In this document: one piece after another, positions 51,599 through 60,268 of the stretch | How the letters are laid out: the number at the start of each line of letters is the position of its first letter | How positions within the stretch are numbered: the first letter of the stretch is position 1 | Source of the DNA: Salipiger mucosus DSM 16094 | GTDB taxonomy: Bacteria > Pseudomonadota > Alphaproteobacteria > Rhodobacterales > Rhodobacteraceae | Assembly: GCF_000442255.1 (NCBI RefSeq) | Contig: NZ_KE557274.1 | Location: 128,467-192,466, forward strand | Length of the DNA stretch: 64,000 nt | Direction: 5' to 3' | Notes under the pieces: generated by a model | Told to the model about the DNA's origin: nothing | Seen by the model: the letters and a program-made list of their open reading frames with translations, nothing else | Databases searched by the model: none | Made by a program: the position numbers and the translations under genes

Positions 51599-52321
51599 TC
51601 ACCCGATCAGCAACATTCGGTATCCTCTTCCCCTGACCGTCTCGATGTTGACGGAGCGGGAGAATGGATTTCGTCGAAGTTTGGATCGCAGGGAGGCAAC
51701 GACCTGGTCTGCCGACCGGTCCTCGTACTCGGGCTTCCGACCATACAAACTTTCATAAAGAAATTCCCTCGACACGATCTTCCCAGCATTTTCGAGGAGG
51801 GCCTCCAGAAGTCCGGCTTCTTTCGGGGTCAAGCGCACACGCCCGCCTGCCCCCCTGACGGAAAGGTTCCTGTCTCCATCCATGAAAAGCACGTCCGATG
51901 ACCGAAACGAGGAAAACGGACTCAACTCACCGAGGAGCTCGGCCACCTTTTCGATCATCTGGCGCGGATTGAACGGCTTCACGAAGTAGTTCGCGACCCC
52001 TGACCGACGCAGCCTCTCCTCGTCGAATTCGCTATCAGCGTTGAGAAGCGCCAGAAGCTGAGTCCCGCCTGCCGCCACGCCGATGTCGTCGAGAACATCT
52101 TCGACGGTCCCATCCGGAAGGACCTGGGCGCTTATGATTAAGGGAGGGATCCCGTCAGAAGACACCTTCTCTTGCAATGCTGCAATGGTCGGACATGCGT
52201 TTGCGGTCCACCCCCCGAACGAGCGCAAGGACGCGACAATCGACGCCGAAAGTCCCGGATGATCCTCGAGAACGAGGATAAATGCCGGCGTTTGTTCGTC
52301 GCCAGGCTTCCCCTGTTCCAT
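51599..52321 (-). CDS. OmpR-type response regulator lacking the phospho-acceptor aspartate
   Basis: 240 residues; AGGAGGT 5 nt before the ATG. Receiver-like domain (12-130) keeps the acidic pocket (ED19-20) and the Lys in YFVKPFNP, but the phospho-acceptor position is alanine (A65 in LIISAQVLPDG). C-terminal winged helix (about 145-235: LTPKEAGLLEALLENAGKIVSREFL split over two helices, ETVRGRGYRML). Atypical receivers usually act without phosphorylation. Upstream of the phosphodiesterase gene in the same operon; no cognate kinase nearby. Confidence 0.85.
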   Translation of the reverse strand: MEQGKPGDEQTPAFILVLEDHPGLSASIVASLRSFGGWTANACPTIAALQEKVSSDGIPPLIISAQVLPDGTVEDVLDDIGVAAGGTQLLALLNADSEFDEERLRRSGVANYFVKPFNPRQMIEKVAELLGELSPFSSFRSSDVLFMDGDRNLSVRGAGGRVRLTPKEAGLLEALLENAGKIVSREFLYESLYGRKPEYEDRSADQVVASLRSKLRRNPFSRSVNIETVRGRGYRMLLIG

Positions 52322-52487
52322 TCCGTACCTCCTGACCGCTCACCTCGCCGACTCAATGCAGCACCCTGGGACATGTTTCCTCCCCGGAACGTCCGCCTGT
52401 CATACAGGACCGAACGGGTCAACGCTTACGAAAACCCCAGATACATCTTTTCGCCATAGGTTGCACCTGCACAAAAGGGGTGTCACC

Positions 52488-52664
52488 ATGACCACGAAAA
52501 TACCTGCGAACCAGATATCGACGGTTGCCGTACCTGGAACCGATGGGAAGCAACTGGCCCAGGGTGAATTGAAAGAAAGCTGGAACGAAGACGTCGACGG
52601 GGTCAAGAAGACCTTCGGCTCAGTCGACGTGGGCAGAAAGACAGTGACCGGAGAGATGCTCTAG
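52488..52664 (+). CDS. Small unknown protein (58 aa)
   Basis: ATG 52488 with AGGGGTG upstream. Sequence MTTKIPANQISTVAVPGTDG, then KQLAQGELKESWNEDVDGVK, small and Lys/Glu-rich, no signal peptide. Divergent from the response regulator. Ends at a 9-bp hairpin. Confidence 0.5.
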   Translation: MTTKIPANQISTVAVPGTDGKQLAQGELKESWNEDVDGVKKTFGSVDVGRKTVTGEML

Positions 52665-52685
52665 GCAAGGATGAAGATCCTTGCC
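52664..52685 (+). terminator. GGCAAGGAT-gaag-ATCCTTGCC hairpin
   Basis: Perfect 9-bp stem with a 4-nt loop starting at the stop of the 58-residue gene. No U-run; weak terminator or 3' stabiliser. Confidence 0.5.
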
Positions 52686-52721
52686 ACTATTCAGTGAGAT
52701 TCACACGGTGCAAAAATCAGC

Positions 52722-52750
52722 TTGACCTATCGTAATTAATTCTTTATAAA
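52722..52750 (+). promoter_or_regulatory. Sigma-70 promoter of mucR
   Basis: TTGACC (52722-52727), 17-bp spacer, TATAAA (52745-52750), 32 bp before the mucR start. The clearest housekeeping promoter in the window; the spacer contains A/T-rich CGTAATTAATTC that MucR-type proteins could bind for self-control. Confidence 0.8.
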
Positions 52751-52782
52751 CCTCCCTGCACAAGGGGCAAAAAGAGGTTTCC

Positions 52783-53361
52783 ATGAAGGATTTCCAGGCG
52801 AACGATATGCATGCCGAGGTCGCAGCCACGACCATCAACGATGCACTGAACGAACAGATCTGCGGCCTCGTGGCCGCGAAAGCCGCTGCGCATGAACGTG
52901 CCGGCTCGCCCATGTCGGCTCGCGCCATTGCCAAGATGGCGCTGGATTTTCATGCCGTCATGGGCATGACCGAATTGCCGGAGTCCGATCCGGAACCGGC
53001 AGAGCAAGAAGATCAGACGGATCCCGCCGAACAGGTCATCGACGAAATGCCGGCCGCCGAGGCAACCGCGTGGAAAGGCGAGAGGGCCCCCGGCAACCCG
53101 GCCGTCCCCATCGAGAAAAGCGTGCAGCCGGATGGCATCATCTGCCTCGAGAATGGCCGCAAGTTTTCCATGATGCGCCGCCATCTTAACGAGGTGCATG
53201 GCATGACGCCCGACGAATACCGCATGAAGTGGGGCCTGCCGTCCGACTATCCGATGACCGCGCCGAACTACGCTGCGCGGAAATCGAAGGCCGCGAAAAA
53301 GACCGGTCTCGGTCGGCACAAGCGGAAGCAGGCGGCCCAGCAGCAACTCGTCACGGCCTGA
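52783..53361 (+). CDS. mucR: MucR/Ros-family transcriptional regulator
   Basis: 192 residues; typical MucR proteins are about 140, the excess being an acidic linker (70-115). N-terminal MucR region (AKMALDFHAVM), then the Ros zinc-finger domain: QPDGIICLENGRKFSMMRRHLNEVH, MTPDEYRMKWGLPSDYPM, APNYA..RS.AAK..GLG. The single-Cys ICLENG variant with HLNEVH ligands is the alphaproteobacterial form. MucR is an H-NS-like silencer that controls exopolysaccharide, motility and plasmid genes. Has its own promoter and terminator, so it stands as a single transcription unit. Confidence 0.92.
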   Translation: MKDFQANDMHAEVAATTINDALNEQICGLVAAKAAAHERAGSPMSARAIAKMALDFHAVMGMTELPESDPEPAEQEDQTDPAEQVIDEMPAAEATAWKGERAPGNPAVPIEKSVQPDGIICLENGRKFSMMRRHLNEVHGMTPDEYRMKWGLPSDYPMTAPNYAARKSKAAKKTGLGRHKRKQAAQQQLVTA

Positions 53362-53389
53362 ACACGAGTCAGCAGCAGCCAACTATCTT

Positions 53390-53420
53390 AAAGGCCCCGG
53401 GAGACCGGGGCCTTTTCGTT
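53390..53420 (+). terminator. Rho-independent terminator of mucR
   Basis: AAAGGCCCCGG-gaga-CCGGGGCCTTTT, followed by CG TTTC; 30 bp after the mucR stop. Also lies beyond the convergent SSB gene end. Confidence 0.88.
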
Positions 53421-53498
53421 TCAGATACTGGGCGCATTCGGCCAAAGAAAGAGGCCGGCACCGCCGACCTCTTACCCTCTTGAAACTGGTCCCCACCG

Positions 53499-53936
53499 TC
53501 AGAACGGAATTTCATCGTCGGTGGTGGTTTTGGTTCCACCGCTATCCCCACCAGCGCCGTCGACCGCTCCGACAAGCTCGTATTCCTCATCCGTGATTTC
53601 GTGATCGGGCCAGACGTCCGCGAACATGAGACCAACGCTGCCTTGATCTTCGTTCACGACGATCTGCGCAGATTGACCGCCGGAGAGGTACCCAAGCTCC
53701 CCATGCACCTTCATCCAAACGTTCTTTTCGCCTTTCCTTTCGATCATCGGCAGCGCATTCTGCTTGAAGCAGATCACTCGGTGTTCGACGAAAACCCAGA
53801 CCTTCTTGCCGTCACGTTTGACAGGCCGACCAGTCTGCATGCGCATGACGGCGTACTTTGCACCGGCGCGCGATGTCTTGATCTGCGGTGCCTCGACGAG
53901 TTGCCCGACCAAGCGGACGTCGTTAATGTAGGACAA
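53499..53936 (-). CDS. ssb: Single-stranded DNA-binding protein (SSB-like)
   Basis: 145 residues. TTG 53936 is the likely start (GGAGGT 4 nt upstream; begins MSYINDVRLVGQLVEAPQIK like SSB); a TTG at 53957 is less likely. OB-fold features: RLVGQLVEAP, VWVFVEHRVICFKQ, NVWMKVHGELGY. C-terminal acidic tip DDEIPF, the partner-binding tail of SSB. Plasmid/phage type, divergent from housekeeping SSB. GAATAG lies upstream at 53982. Confidence 0.82.
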   Translation of the reverse strand: MSYINDVRLVGQLVEAPQIKTSRAGAKYAVMRMQTGRPVKRDGKKVWVFVEHRVICFKQNALPMIERKGEKNVWMKVHGELGYLSGGQSAQIVVNEDQGSVGLMFADVWPDHEITDEEYELVGAVDGAGGDSGGTKTTTDDEIPF

Positions 53937-54025
53937 TCTTACCTCCGTAAATTTCAAGAAATACTTTGGGGCTTACATGAATAGAAGTCAACAACAGATC
54001 CAGTTCTTCCAGATATCCTGTCGCA

Positions 54026-55474
54026 ATGATCACCGGACAACAAACAAACCTCTGTCTTGACCTTCGGGACCGGTTCAACACCCAGCTGCGTTCCGTTCAT
54101 GCAAGCATGCGGGGAGCTTCCTCGAAGTCCATTGGAACCGACGCCCTGGACGGTTTTGAAACCACCCTTGCAGGCCACGTCACCCGTCTTCGTGACCTGA
54201 AAGCATTGTGGCTCTCGCGTCCCCACAGGGGAGAACGCCCCGAAATCCGCGTCATCATAACGGCAAACCTCGACAGTCGTGGTGGCCTGAACATCCGCTG
54301 GGACCCATCTGCCGACAACAAGCGCGACAGCCGCGCACTGAAGGACCTGTCTCGATCCGAATTCGGCGGCGCTTGGAACGTGGTAAGCATTCCCGGTGTC
54401 GCTGCTGATGGCGAGGCCACCCTCGCGCCTCTGGCCCGCGCCGCCTTCATGGTTCCCGATATGCTCGCATCCGCAATGACTTCCGAGGCTGCCACTCATG
54501 TCGCAACCAGCATGGATCTCACCATTGGGAACGAAATCGAGATCCACGACACCGAGACCATAGAGCGCACCGAAATAGAAAAGGGACTCTCGGCCCTTCA
54601 GGACATGCCATGGATATCGGTCGCGGAGGCTCTCCAGGCAGATCTCCGTGGAACGACGCCCGAGGAACTCCGGAAAGCCTGCCTGAGGCTGCAACGGGCC
54701 GCCGAACTGGATTACCATGAAGCCGCCAGAGCACTCTCCCTGGTGCGACGAGCTCGCCTCTACAACGATGCATGGTGGCGCACGGCTGCGAAATTCGAGT
54801 TACCGCAACCCAGAAGCCTTCGCCGGAGGGCCAAGCCTGGCAGAAAGCTTGTGCGCGTCAGTGGCTCGAAGGCCCGTCATTCCTCAATCGCGCCCCGCGG
54901 AACCGAGGGGAAGCGTATCGTCGCCCGAGGGCACATGAAGAGCAGTATCCGGGACAGAATGCTGTCCAAGCAGGAAGACTGGGCCTTCACCGCGGGGGAT
55001 TTCGCGGATTTTGCCAGAGCCAGCGACCGCAAGCGTATCATGACCGCCCTCGAGGCCCTTCGCAGGGAAGGCGTCATTCGATCTGTTGCCAAGGGCATCT
55101 ACTGCCGGGCCGATGGCCAGGTGTCCGACCATTCGGCGCTTAATGCCCTCATGCGCGACCGAGGTGAATTCTGCGCTCCAGGCATGGAATCCGCTCTTGC
55201 AGGTCTGACCACCGGCCAACCGGCTCATGACTTCTTCATGAGCGGACGCCTGAGAGCATTTCGTGTCTCTGGCCGCATCATTCGCTTGCATCGTGAACCC
55301 GTCCGGGGGCTTTGCGAGGCGGCCAGCCGAGCCAGGTCGCCCAGCGCGGTTGTTGCCATTGTCCTGCACCTGACCGGAGCACACGCACTCCCCGGGGAAC
55401 GGTTCCGGCAGATTTGCGAAAACTTCCCGGAAGAGCACAGGCTATCCGTTGGGATTTCAGGATACATGATCTGA
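54026..55474 (+). CDS. Two-part protein with C-terminal DUF6088/AbiEi-like winged helix
   Basis: 482 residues. N-terminal domain (1-215) unrecognised: charged, with VRIIITANLDSRGGLNIRWD-like beta strands (near 70-92) and helices. A basic linker (258-305, RRRAKPGRKLVRVSG). The C-terminal 175 residues (DRMLSKQEDWAFTAGDFADF, MTALEALRREGVIRSVAKGI, YCRADG) form a winged helix as in DUF6088/AbiEi-type antitoxins. No AbiEii partner adjacent; the only one is 32 kb away. Could be a stand-alone DNA-binding regulator. No clear Shine-Dalgarno. Confidence 0.6.
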   Translation: MITGQQTNLCLDLRDRFNTQLRSVHASMRGASSKSIGTDALDGFETTLAGHVTRLRDLKALWLSRPHRGERPEIRVIITANLDSRGGLNIRWDPSADNKRDSRALKDLSRSEFGGAWNVVSIPGVAADGEATLAPLARAAFMVPDMLASAMTSEAATHVATSMDLTIGNEIEIHDTETIERTEIEKGLSALQDMPWISVAEALQADLRGTTPEELRKACLRLQRAAELDYHEAARALSLVRRARLYNDAWWRTAAKFELPQPRSLRRRAKPGRKLVRVSGSKARHSSIAPRGTEGKRIVARGHMKSSIRDRMLSKQEDWAFTAGDFADFARASDRKRIMTALEALRREGVIRSVAKGIYCRADGQVSDHSALNALMRDRGEFCAPGMESALAGLTTGQPAHDFFMSGRLRAFRVSGRIIRLHREPVRGLCEAASRARSPSAVVAIVLHLTGAHALPGERFRQICENFPEEHRLSVGISGYMI

Positions 55475-55515
55475 CTATCCTTGCATTGCGAGCCAATGCC
55501 AGCTAATACTTGTTC

Positions 55516-56433
55516 ATGACAAAGCCTAGCCTTCTTCCCGCCGGGATCGACAAGATCACCCGCGCTTTCATCCCGCTCGTCACCTTCATGATCCTCATCG
55601 CGTTCGCCTCCGCACTCAGTGCCGAGACGCGGATCGCCTCCTGGAACATCAAGCGTCTTCGCGACGACAACAAGGATTTCGCGGCCGTCGTCGAGGTGCT
55701 CAGCTACTTCGACGTGGTCGGGATCCAGGAGGCGATGGAAGAAGACGGGGTTACCCGCCTCGTCGATGAACTCGAAGACTACACCGGGACGGACTGGGGC
55801 GTCATGGCCTCCCATGCCATTGGTCGCGGGAGCTACAAGGAACACTACGTCTACGTCTGGAGAAAGAACCGGGTCGAGTTTGTGGACAGTGCGCTCGTCT
55901 ACCTCGATGCGCAGGACGTCTTTGCCCGGGAGCCCCTGAGCGCACGGTTCCGCGAACTCGAGACCGGCACCACGTTCATGTTGGCCAACATCCACGTGCT
56001 CTACGGCGACAGCAAATCGGACCGCACCCCCGAGATCCGCGCCCTGAGCGACTACTGGGAATGGCTGGGCGACACCTTCCCGAACGAGCAGTTCTTTCTC
56101 ATGGGTGATTTCAACATGGAGCCGGATGACGACTCCTTCCTCCCGCTCACCCGGTACGCGCGTCCGGTTATCACGAACGGTGCGACCACCCTGTCCACAA
56201 ACGAGGGCCAGTACGCCAATCTCTACGACAACATCTGGATCCCGCGCCGTCTCTCGGCCGAGGTCAGCTCAGGCATTTTCCGCTTCCCCCAGGAGATGGA
56301 GTACACAAACGAATACGCCCGCGGCGAGATCTCGGACCACGCCCCGGTCTACATGATCCTGTCGGACATGAACGAGGAGTCCGGTCTCTATGCGCCGGCC
56401 ACCGCCAGCCCGGATGCCGCTCCGGTACAATGA
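55516..56433 (+). CDS. Secreted endonuclease/exonuclease/phosphatase (DNase I-like)
   Basis: 305 residues from ATG 55516. A hydrophobic N-terminal segment (residues about 20-37, FIPLVTFMILIAFASALSA) is a signal peptide or anchor. DNase I-fold motifs: IASWNIKRL, VGIQEAM, ANIHVLYG, FLMGDFNMEP and final SDHAPVYM (the catalytic His in SDH). Acts on DNA or phosphoesters in the periplasm or outside. Rho-independent terminator follows. Confidence 0.85.
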   Translation: MTKPSLLPAGIDKITRAFIPLVTFMILIAFASALSAETRIASWNIKRLRDDNKDFAAVVEVLSYFDVVGIQEAMEEDGVTRLVDELEDYTGTDWGVMASHAIGRGSYKEHYVYVWRKNRVEFVDSALVYLDAQDVFAREPLSARFRELETGTTFMLANIHVLYGDSKSDRTPEIRALSDYWEWLGDTFPNEQFFLMGDFNMEPDDDSFLPLTRYARPVITNGATTLSTNEGQYANLYDNIWIPRRLSAEVSSGIFRFPQEMEYTNEYARGEISDHAPVYMILSDMNEESGLYAPATASPDAAPVQ

Positions 56434-56461
56434 TCCTGCTTTCAGAACGAGGATCCTGATC

Positions 56462-56490
56462 GAGGCGCTGCGTGGCGCCTCTTTTATTTT
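56462..56490 (+). terminator. Rho-independent terminator after DNase I-like gene
   Basis: GAGGCGC-tgcgtg-GCGCCTC followed by TTTTATTTT, 28 bp after the stop. Confidence 0.88.
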
Positions 56491-56578
56491 AAGAAGCTTA
56501 ACATCCACTTAACCAGCTCGCTCATTATTCGAGACGCGGGGTCTTCCCCGAATTTCAACAAGTTGACGGACATTCTCG

Positions 56579-57274
56579 ATGAACCCAAGAAAAATTGCCC
56601 TCTCCTCCCTGGCCGCATTCGCACTCGCCGGGATCACGCCTGCCGTTGCCGGCCCGGCTCAAGGCACGGAACTTACATCTCAGGCCGATCACCCCTTCTA
56701 TCTCATGCCCAAGGTCGGCACGCTCGGCTATGGCGCCGATGTCGGCTACCGCGCGTCCGAACAGATCGGAGTTCGCGGCATGTGGCGCGAATTCAACCAT
56801 GGCTTCGACTTTGAAGCCGAAGGCGAGGACATCGACGGCGACATCGACCTCGGAAGCTATGGCGCGGTCCTTGACTACTATCCGACGGGACAGAACTTCC
56901 GGATCTCCGGCGGCCTTCTGGACATGAGCAACTCCGTGGGCCTCGACACCACGGTCGAGGAAACCGTCCAGGTCAGCGGGATGTCCGTCGAGCGCAGCGC
57001 TGATGTGGACGGCGAGATCGAATACAAGGGTGTGGCGCCCATCCTGTCGGTGGGGTGGCACGCCAATCTCACGGAACGCGTCACCTATGACCTGTCGCTC
57101 GGCGCCGTGTTCGGAGGAAAGCCGGACGTCAGCCTCCGCTCCACGGGTGGGACCGGTGCAGGCAACCCCGACATCGAACGCGAGATCGACGATATCGAAG
57201 ATGAAATCGAAAATCACCTGGATGCCGTCAGCGTCTATCCGGTGATCGAATTCGGTGTCGCCTACCACTTCTGA
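56579..57274 (+). CDS. Outer-membrane beta-barrel protein
   Basis: 231 residues. Signal peptide MNPRKIALSSLAAFALAGIT...AGPA. The mature part has alternating amphipathic strands (YLMPKVGTLGYGADVGYRAS; GVRGMWREFNHGFDF; YGAVLDYYPTGQNF; VYPVIEFGVAYHF) with a C-terminal Phe, the BAM insertion signature. Inserted acidic coiled section about 195-215 (DIEREIDDIEDEIE). A small porin-like or OmpA-barrel-like protein; function unknown. Followed by a hairpin. Confidence 0.82.
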   Translation: MNPRKIALSSLAAFALAGITPAVAGPAQGTELTSQADHPFYLMPKVGTLGYGADVGYRASEQIGVRGMWREFNHGFDFEAEGEDIDGDIDLGSYGAVLDYYPTGQNFRISGGLLDMSNSVGLDTTVEETVQVSGMSVERSADVDGEIEYKGVAPILSVGWHANLTERVTYDLSLGAVFGGKPDVSLRSTGGTGAGNPDIEREIDDIEDEIENHLDAVSVYPVIEFGVAYHF

Positions 57275-57279
57275 TCCAT

Positions 57280-57311
57280 CGATGCCCGGCGCTCCGGTGT
57301 GTCGGGCATCG
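57280..57311 (+). terminator. CGATGCCCG-N14-CGGGCATCG hairpin
   Basis: Perfect 9-bp arms 5 bp after the barrel-protein stop. No U-run; possible weak terminator. Confidence 0.5.
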
Positions 57312-57510
57312 AAACAACCTGCGGTTGACTTGCGGCATCAGGACCGCCATCTGTTGAGACAAAGTCAAATTGACTAATTCTTTGCTCTCGTCGGCGAAAC
57401 CATTTGCTCATCTCATGCGTTTTTCTTTGTTTTCCTTTTCATAGGTGCTTGACGTGCATCTCTATTCCTTTAAAGGGGGCTTACAACCTGAGGGGAAATC
57501 AAGGGATACT

Positions 57511-58686
57511 ATGAAAGACCAGCACTTCGATATGGAACAATCCACAGCAGTGGGCATGCCGACCGGAAGCAACCTTCCGAGCTTCACGAATGCAACTGAC
57601 ACACTGAACGTGGCGTTCTCCGCAGAATTCCACGTGGATGCGACCGACTCTGCACTGGCTGCCACCGATGTGCACGAAGAAGTTCGCCGTTCATTCGCCG
57701 GCTTTCTCGACGACCGTGCTGTTGAACAGGACAGCATGATCACCGGCGACGAGGCTCTGATCGAACTCGCGCAAGAAGACACCAAAGCAGACTTCCTGGT
57801 CACGGAATCCGTACTGGGCTACGACGGCGCACTCGATGACGACAACGATGATGAAGAGCGCTATCTCGCCATTTCGAGCGCCCCTGCGCCGCTTGATGAT
57901 GCGATGTCCATGGCGCTCGAGGCCACGGACAAGATGAGCTCCGATGCCATCAGCACTTCCGCGCCGACCGAAATGACCGTTCAGATCAGGCTGTCGGATT
58001 CCGAAAACAGCATCTCGCCGCTGGATCTCGTTCTCAATCTCAACGAGCACACGTGGCTGTCGCGTTTTGGACGGGCTCAGGCCGTGCTGCCCGGGGAAGG
58101 ATCCTGGGTCAAGATGACCCTCGCGGAAATCGTCATCCAGGAGTACTTCCGCCGCCCGACCCGGCTCACGCAACATGACGATCTGGCCCTCTGGGAAGAG
58201 CATCTCACGGAGATTGTCGAATACCTGATCGAAGAAGGGTTTGACGGAAGCTGCGCAACATCGGTCCACAGCGGCCGCAAGGGCGTCGATTTCTATCACA
58301 TCGGCGGGGAGTCCTACGAAGACGACTTCATGCCGATCCACGCGACCATGGCTGAGATGGCGTATGCCGTCGACCAGGCTGTCCAACCGACCGGTCCGGA
58401 AGGTCGCGAATACCAGAAGCGGGCTCGCCGCAGCAACCTGCGCGCATTCGCGTCCCGGATCCTGAAGCTGCAGGATGTCGTGGACACGCTGGAGTTCCGC
58501 GATGACGACAGCGCACGGTTCGTCTCCAAGAAAATCCTCACGGACGGGCAGGAAATCGGCAGTGTCCAGAAGATGGGTGTCGAAATGGTGAAGGTCGGAA
58601 GCATCGCCGCGCCTGTCGAAACCGGAGATACTGCCTCCTATCGGCCTATCGCGGCCTTGCTTTCCGAGCGGCTGGCGAACACCTGA
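57511..58686 (+). CDS. Acidic unknown protein (391 aa)
   Basis: Start at ATG 57511 (AAGGGA upstream); the longer frame to 57445 is less likely. Acidic, no signal peptide or membrane segment. N-terminal half disordered and Asp/Glu/Ser/Thr-rich; C-terminal half (about 240-391) helical with HDDLALWEEHLTEIVEYLIE and a Arg-rich patch KRARRSNLRAFASR. 24 bp before the DUF4349 gene, likely the same operon. Upstream TTGACT near 57367 could be a -35. Function unknown. Confidence 0.65.
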   Translation: MKDQHFDMEQSTAVGMPTGSNLPSFTNATDTLNVAFSAEFHVDATDSALAATDVHEEVRRSFAGFLDDRAVEQDSMITGDEALIELAQEDTKADFLVTESVLGYDGALDDDNDDEERYLAISSAPAPLDDAMSMALEATDKMSSDAISTSAPTEMTVQIRLSDSENSISPLDLVLNLNEHTWLSRFGRAQAVLPGEGSWVKMTLAEIVIQEYFRRPTRLTQHDDLALWEEHLTEIVEYLIEEGFDGSCATSVHSGRKGVDFYHIGGESYEDDFMPIHATMAEMAYAVDQAVQPTGPEGREYQKRARRSNLRAFASRILKLQDVVDTLEFRDDDSARFVSKKILTDGQEIGSVQKMGVEMVKVGSIAAPVETGDTASYRPIAALLSERLANT

Positions 58687-58710
58687 CTTGGGAAACCAAG
58701 GATAGACCAC

Positions 58711-59670
58711 ATGCCAACCCCCCGAATCTTTTACATCCCGGTAGGCATCATTGCCGTTGCCGGGGTGATGCTGATGACCGCCCCGATCTTCGTGCCGGAA
58801 CCCAGCTCCCAACGCCAGTCCTCTATGGTGCCCGGCAGGACCACCATGCAGGAATTGGCGGCCGTTCCGGCTTCTGCCGACCGGGCCGCTGCCCCGGGGA
58901 ACTCCTTCGCACCGGCGGCTGCCCGCATGAAGCAGTCTCCGTCTTCCGCTCCGTCCCGGCAAGAAACGGCCGCAATGGACCGGAAACTACGCGAGACCCA
59001 TCGGTTCTCCTTCAAGGCCCAGCGCAACGAGATCGCCGCCCATTACCAACGCACGACGGAAGCATGCGCCGTGACCTGGTGCACGATGCTGAACGGATCG
59101 ATCTCGACACAGGGCGCAAGCCACCATGCGAACATCGCCGTTCGCATTGAGCCGAACATGTTGGACCGGTTCATGGCTGCCGTGCGAGACGGAAACGGAT
59201 CCCTCGAGCTTCTGGAGCACAATCGCTCCGCGCAGGACATGACCGCGGAATTCCAGGACCTGTCGGCACGTCGGGAAAGCCAGAAAGCACTGAGGGACCG
59301 CCTCCTTGCTCTCACCAAGCGCCCCCTTCCGAACGACATTTCGGACCTTCTGGAAATCGAACGCGAGCTGGCCAGGGTTCAGGGCCGGATCGAGAGCATG
59401 GACGCCCGACTGCGCACGATCAACACGGTCACGGACCGCACGACGGTGCACGTCTCCTTCCGAAGCGATGCGCTCGAACGGCCGGTGTCCCACCCGCCCT
59501 ACATCCAGAATGCCTTGAAGGAAGTCAGTTCGATCATGAGCCGGAACACGGCTCACCTGGTCAAGGTGACGGCATCCCTCGTTCCCTATCTTCTGCCGCT
59601 GTCTCTATTTGGCGCGATTGGACTGTGGATTCACCGCCGGCGTCGCCGGAGATCGGCAAAAAACGCGTAA
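58711..59670 (+). CDS. DUF4349 membrane-anchored protein
   Basis: 319 residues. N-terminal anchor (about 6-26, YIPVGIIAVAGVMLMTA), a Ser/Pro/Ala-rich linker, then the DUF4349 domain (about 120-260: AVTWCTMLNGSISTQG, ADIxVR-like ANIAVRIEPNMLDRF, paired coiled-coil helices ...LRDRLLALTKRPLPNDISDL), a C-terminal helix (280-310) and a polybasic tail RRRRRRSAKNA. Bacterial DUF4349 proteins are cell-envelope proteins of unknown function. Confidence 0.82.
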   Translation: MPTPRIFYIPVGIIAVAGVMLMTAPIFVPEPSSQRQSSMVPGRTTMQELAAVPASADRAAAPGNSFAPAAARMKQSPSSAPSRQETAAMDRKLRETHRFSFKAQRNEIAAHYQRTTEACAVTWCTMLNGSISTQGASHHANIAVRIEPNMLDRFMAAVRDGNGSLELLEHNRSAQDMTAEFQDLSARRESQKALRDRLLALTKRPLPNDISDLLEIERELARVQGRIESMDARLRTINTVTDRTTVHVSFRSDALERPVSHPPYIQNALKEVSSIMSRNTAHLVKVTASLVPYLLPLSLFGAIGLWIHRRRRRRSAKNA

Positions 59671-59677
59671 GCCGGTT

Positions 59678-60268
59678 TCAGAACAGCGTCATCTGCGCGG
59701 GAGGTATGTGGCCACGGCCAAGGACCTGGTCGACAACCTCCTGCGCGGTGGCGTTTCGGTAGTCGGGGTGGCCCAGGTTGACGATGTCGACCGCATCTCC
59801 GAGCGTGTCCTTGGCCAACTGCAGCGCTAGGCTGGTCCCGCCCTTGAGCTTCCCGCCCTCGGTGTAGCAGATGATCGCCTTGACTGGATCGTCCGGAGGG
59901 TGACCGACGTCATCTCCGGGGTAGCCGAGGACCTGTAGCACGTTGCGTGCCAGGAGCCGCTGCGAGTTCTCGGAAAACTTGTCCCAGTTTCGCCGATAGC
60001 GAGACGCGATGGAAAAGTACTCCGCCGGGATGTTGAAATGCGGAGACCTGTTCCCGCGCGCGCCTTCCTTGTGAAGAAAGATCCGCTTCTGTCCGCCGGC
60101 GAGATCACACCCCTTCTCGAAGGCCTCGTCTGCTCTCTCGGCGCCGCCGGATTGCAGGACCCAGTCCGCCTCGGCCATCAGGCGACCGATCTCGATCATC
60201 GTCTCGCAGACATCCAATGGCGTCTCCCTGGACCCGATCCCCGCATAGTAGTTGGTCAAGCTCTCCAT
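59678..60268 (-). CDS. DprA/Smf-like Rossmann-fold protein (phage/plasmid type)
   Basis: 196 residues. N terminus YYAGIGSRETP and LQSGGAERADEAFEKGC match the SMF/DprA Rossmann nucleotide site, and the C-terminal VDIVNLGHPD also fits. The DNA-processing C-terminal domain of true DprA is absent. Such short proteins are common in phages. The start overlaps the end of the DUF882-like gene by 13 bp (60256-60268), so translation is coupled. Confidence 0.75.
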   Translation of the reverse strand: MESLTNYYAGIGSRETPLDVCETMIEIGRLMAEADWVLQSGGAERADEAFEKGCDLAGGQKRIFLHKEGARGNRSPHFNIPAEYFSIASRYRRNWDKFSENSQRLLARNVLQVLGYPGDDVGHPPDDPVKAIICYTEGGKLKGGTSLALQLAKDTLGDAVDIVNLGHPDYRNATAQEVVDQVLGRGHIPPAQMTLF

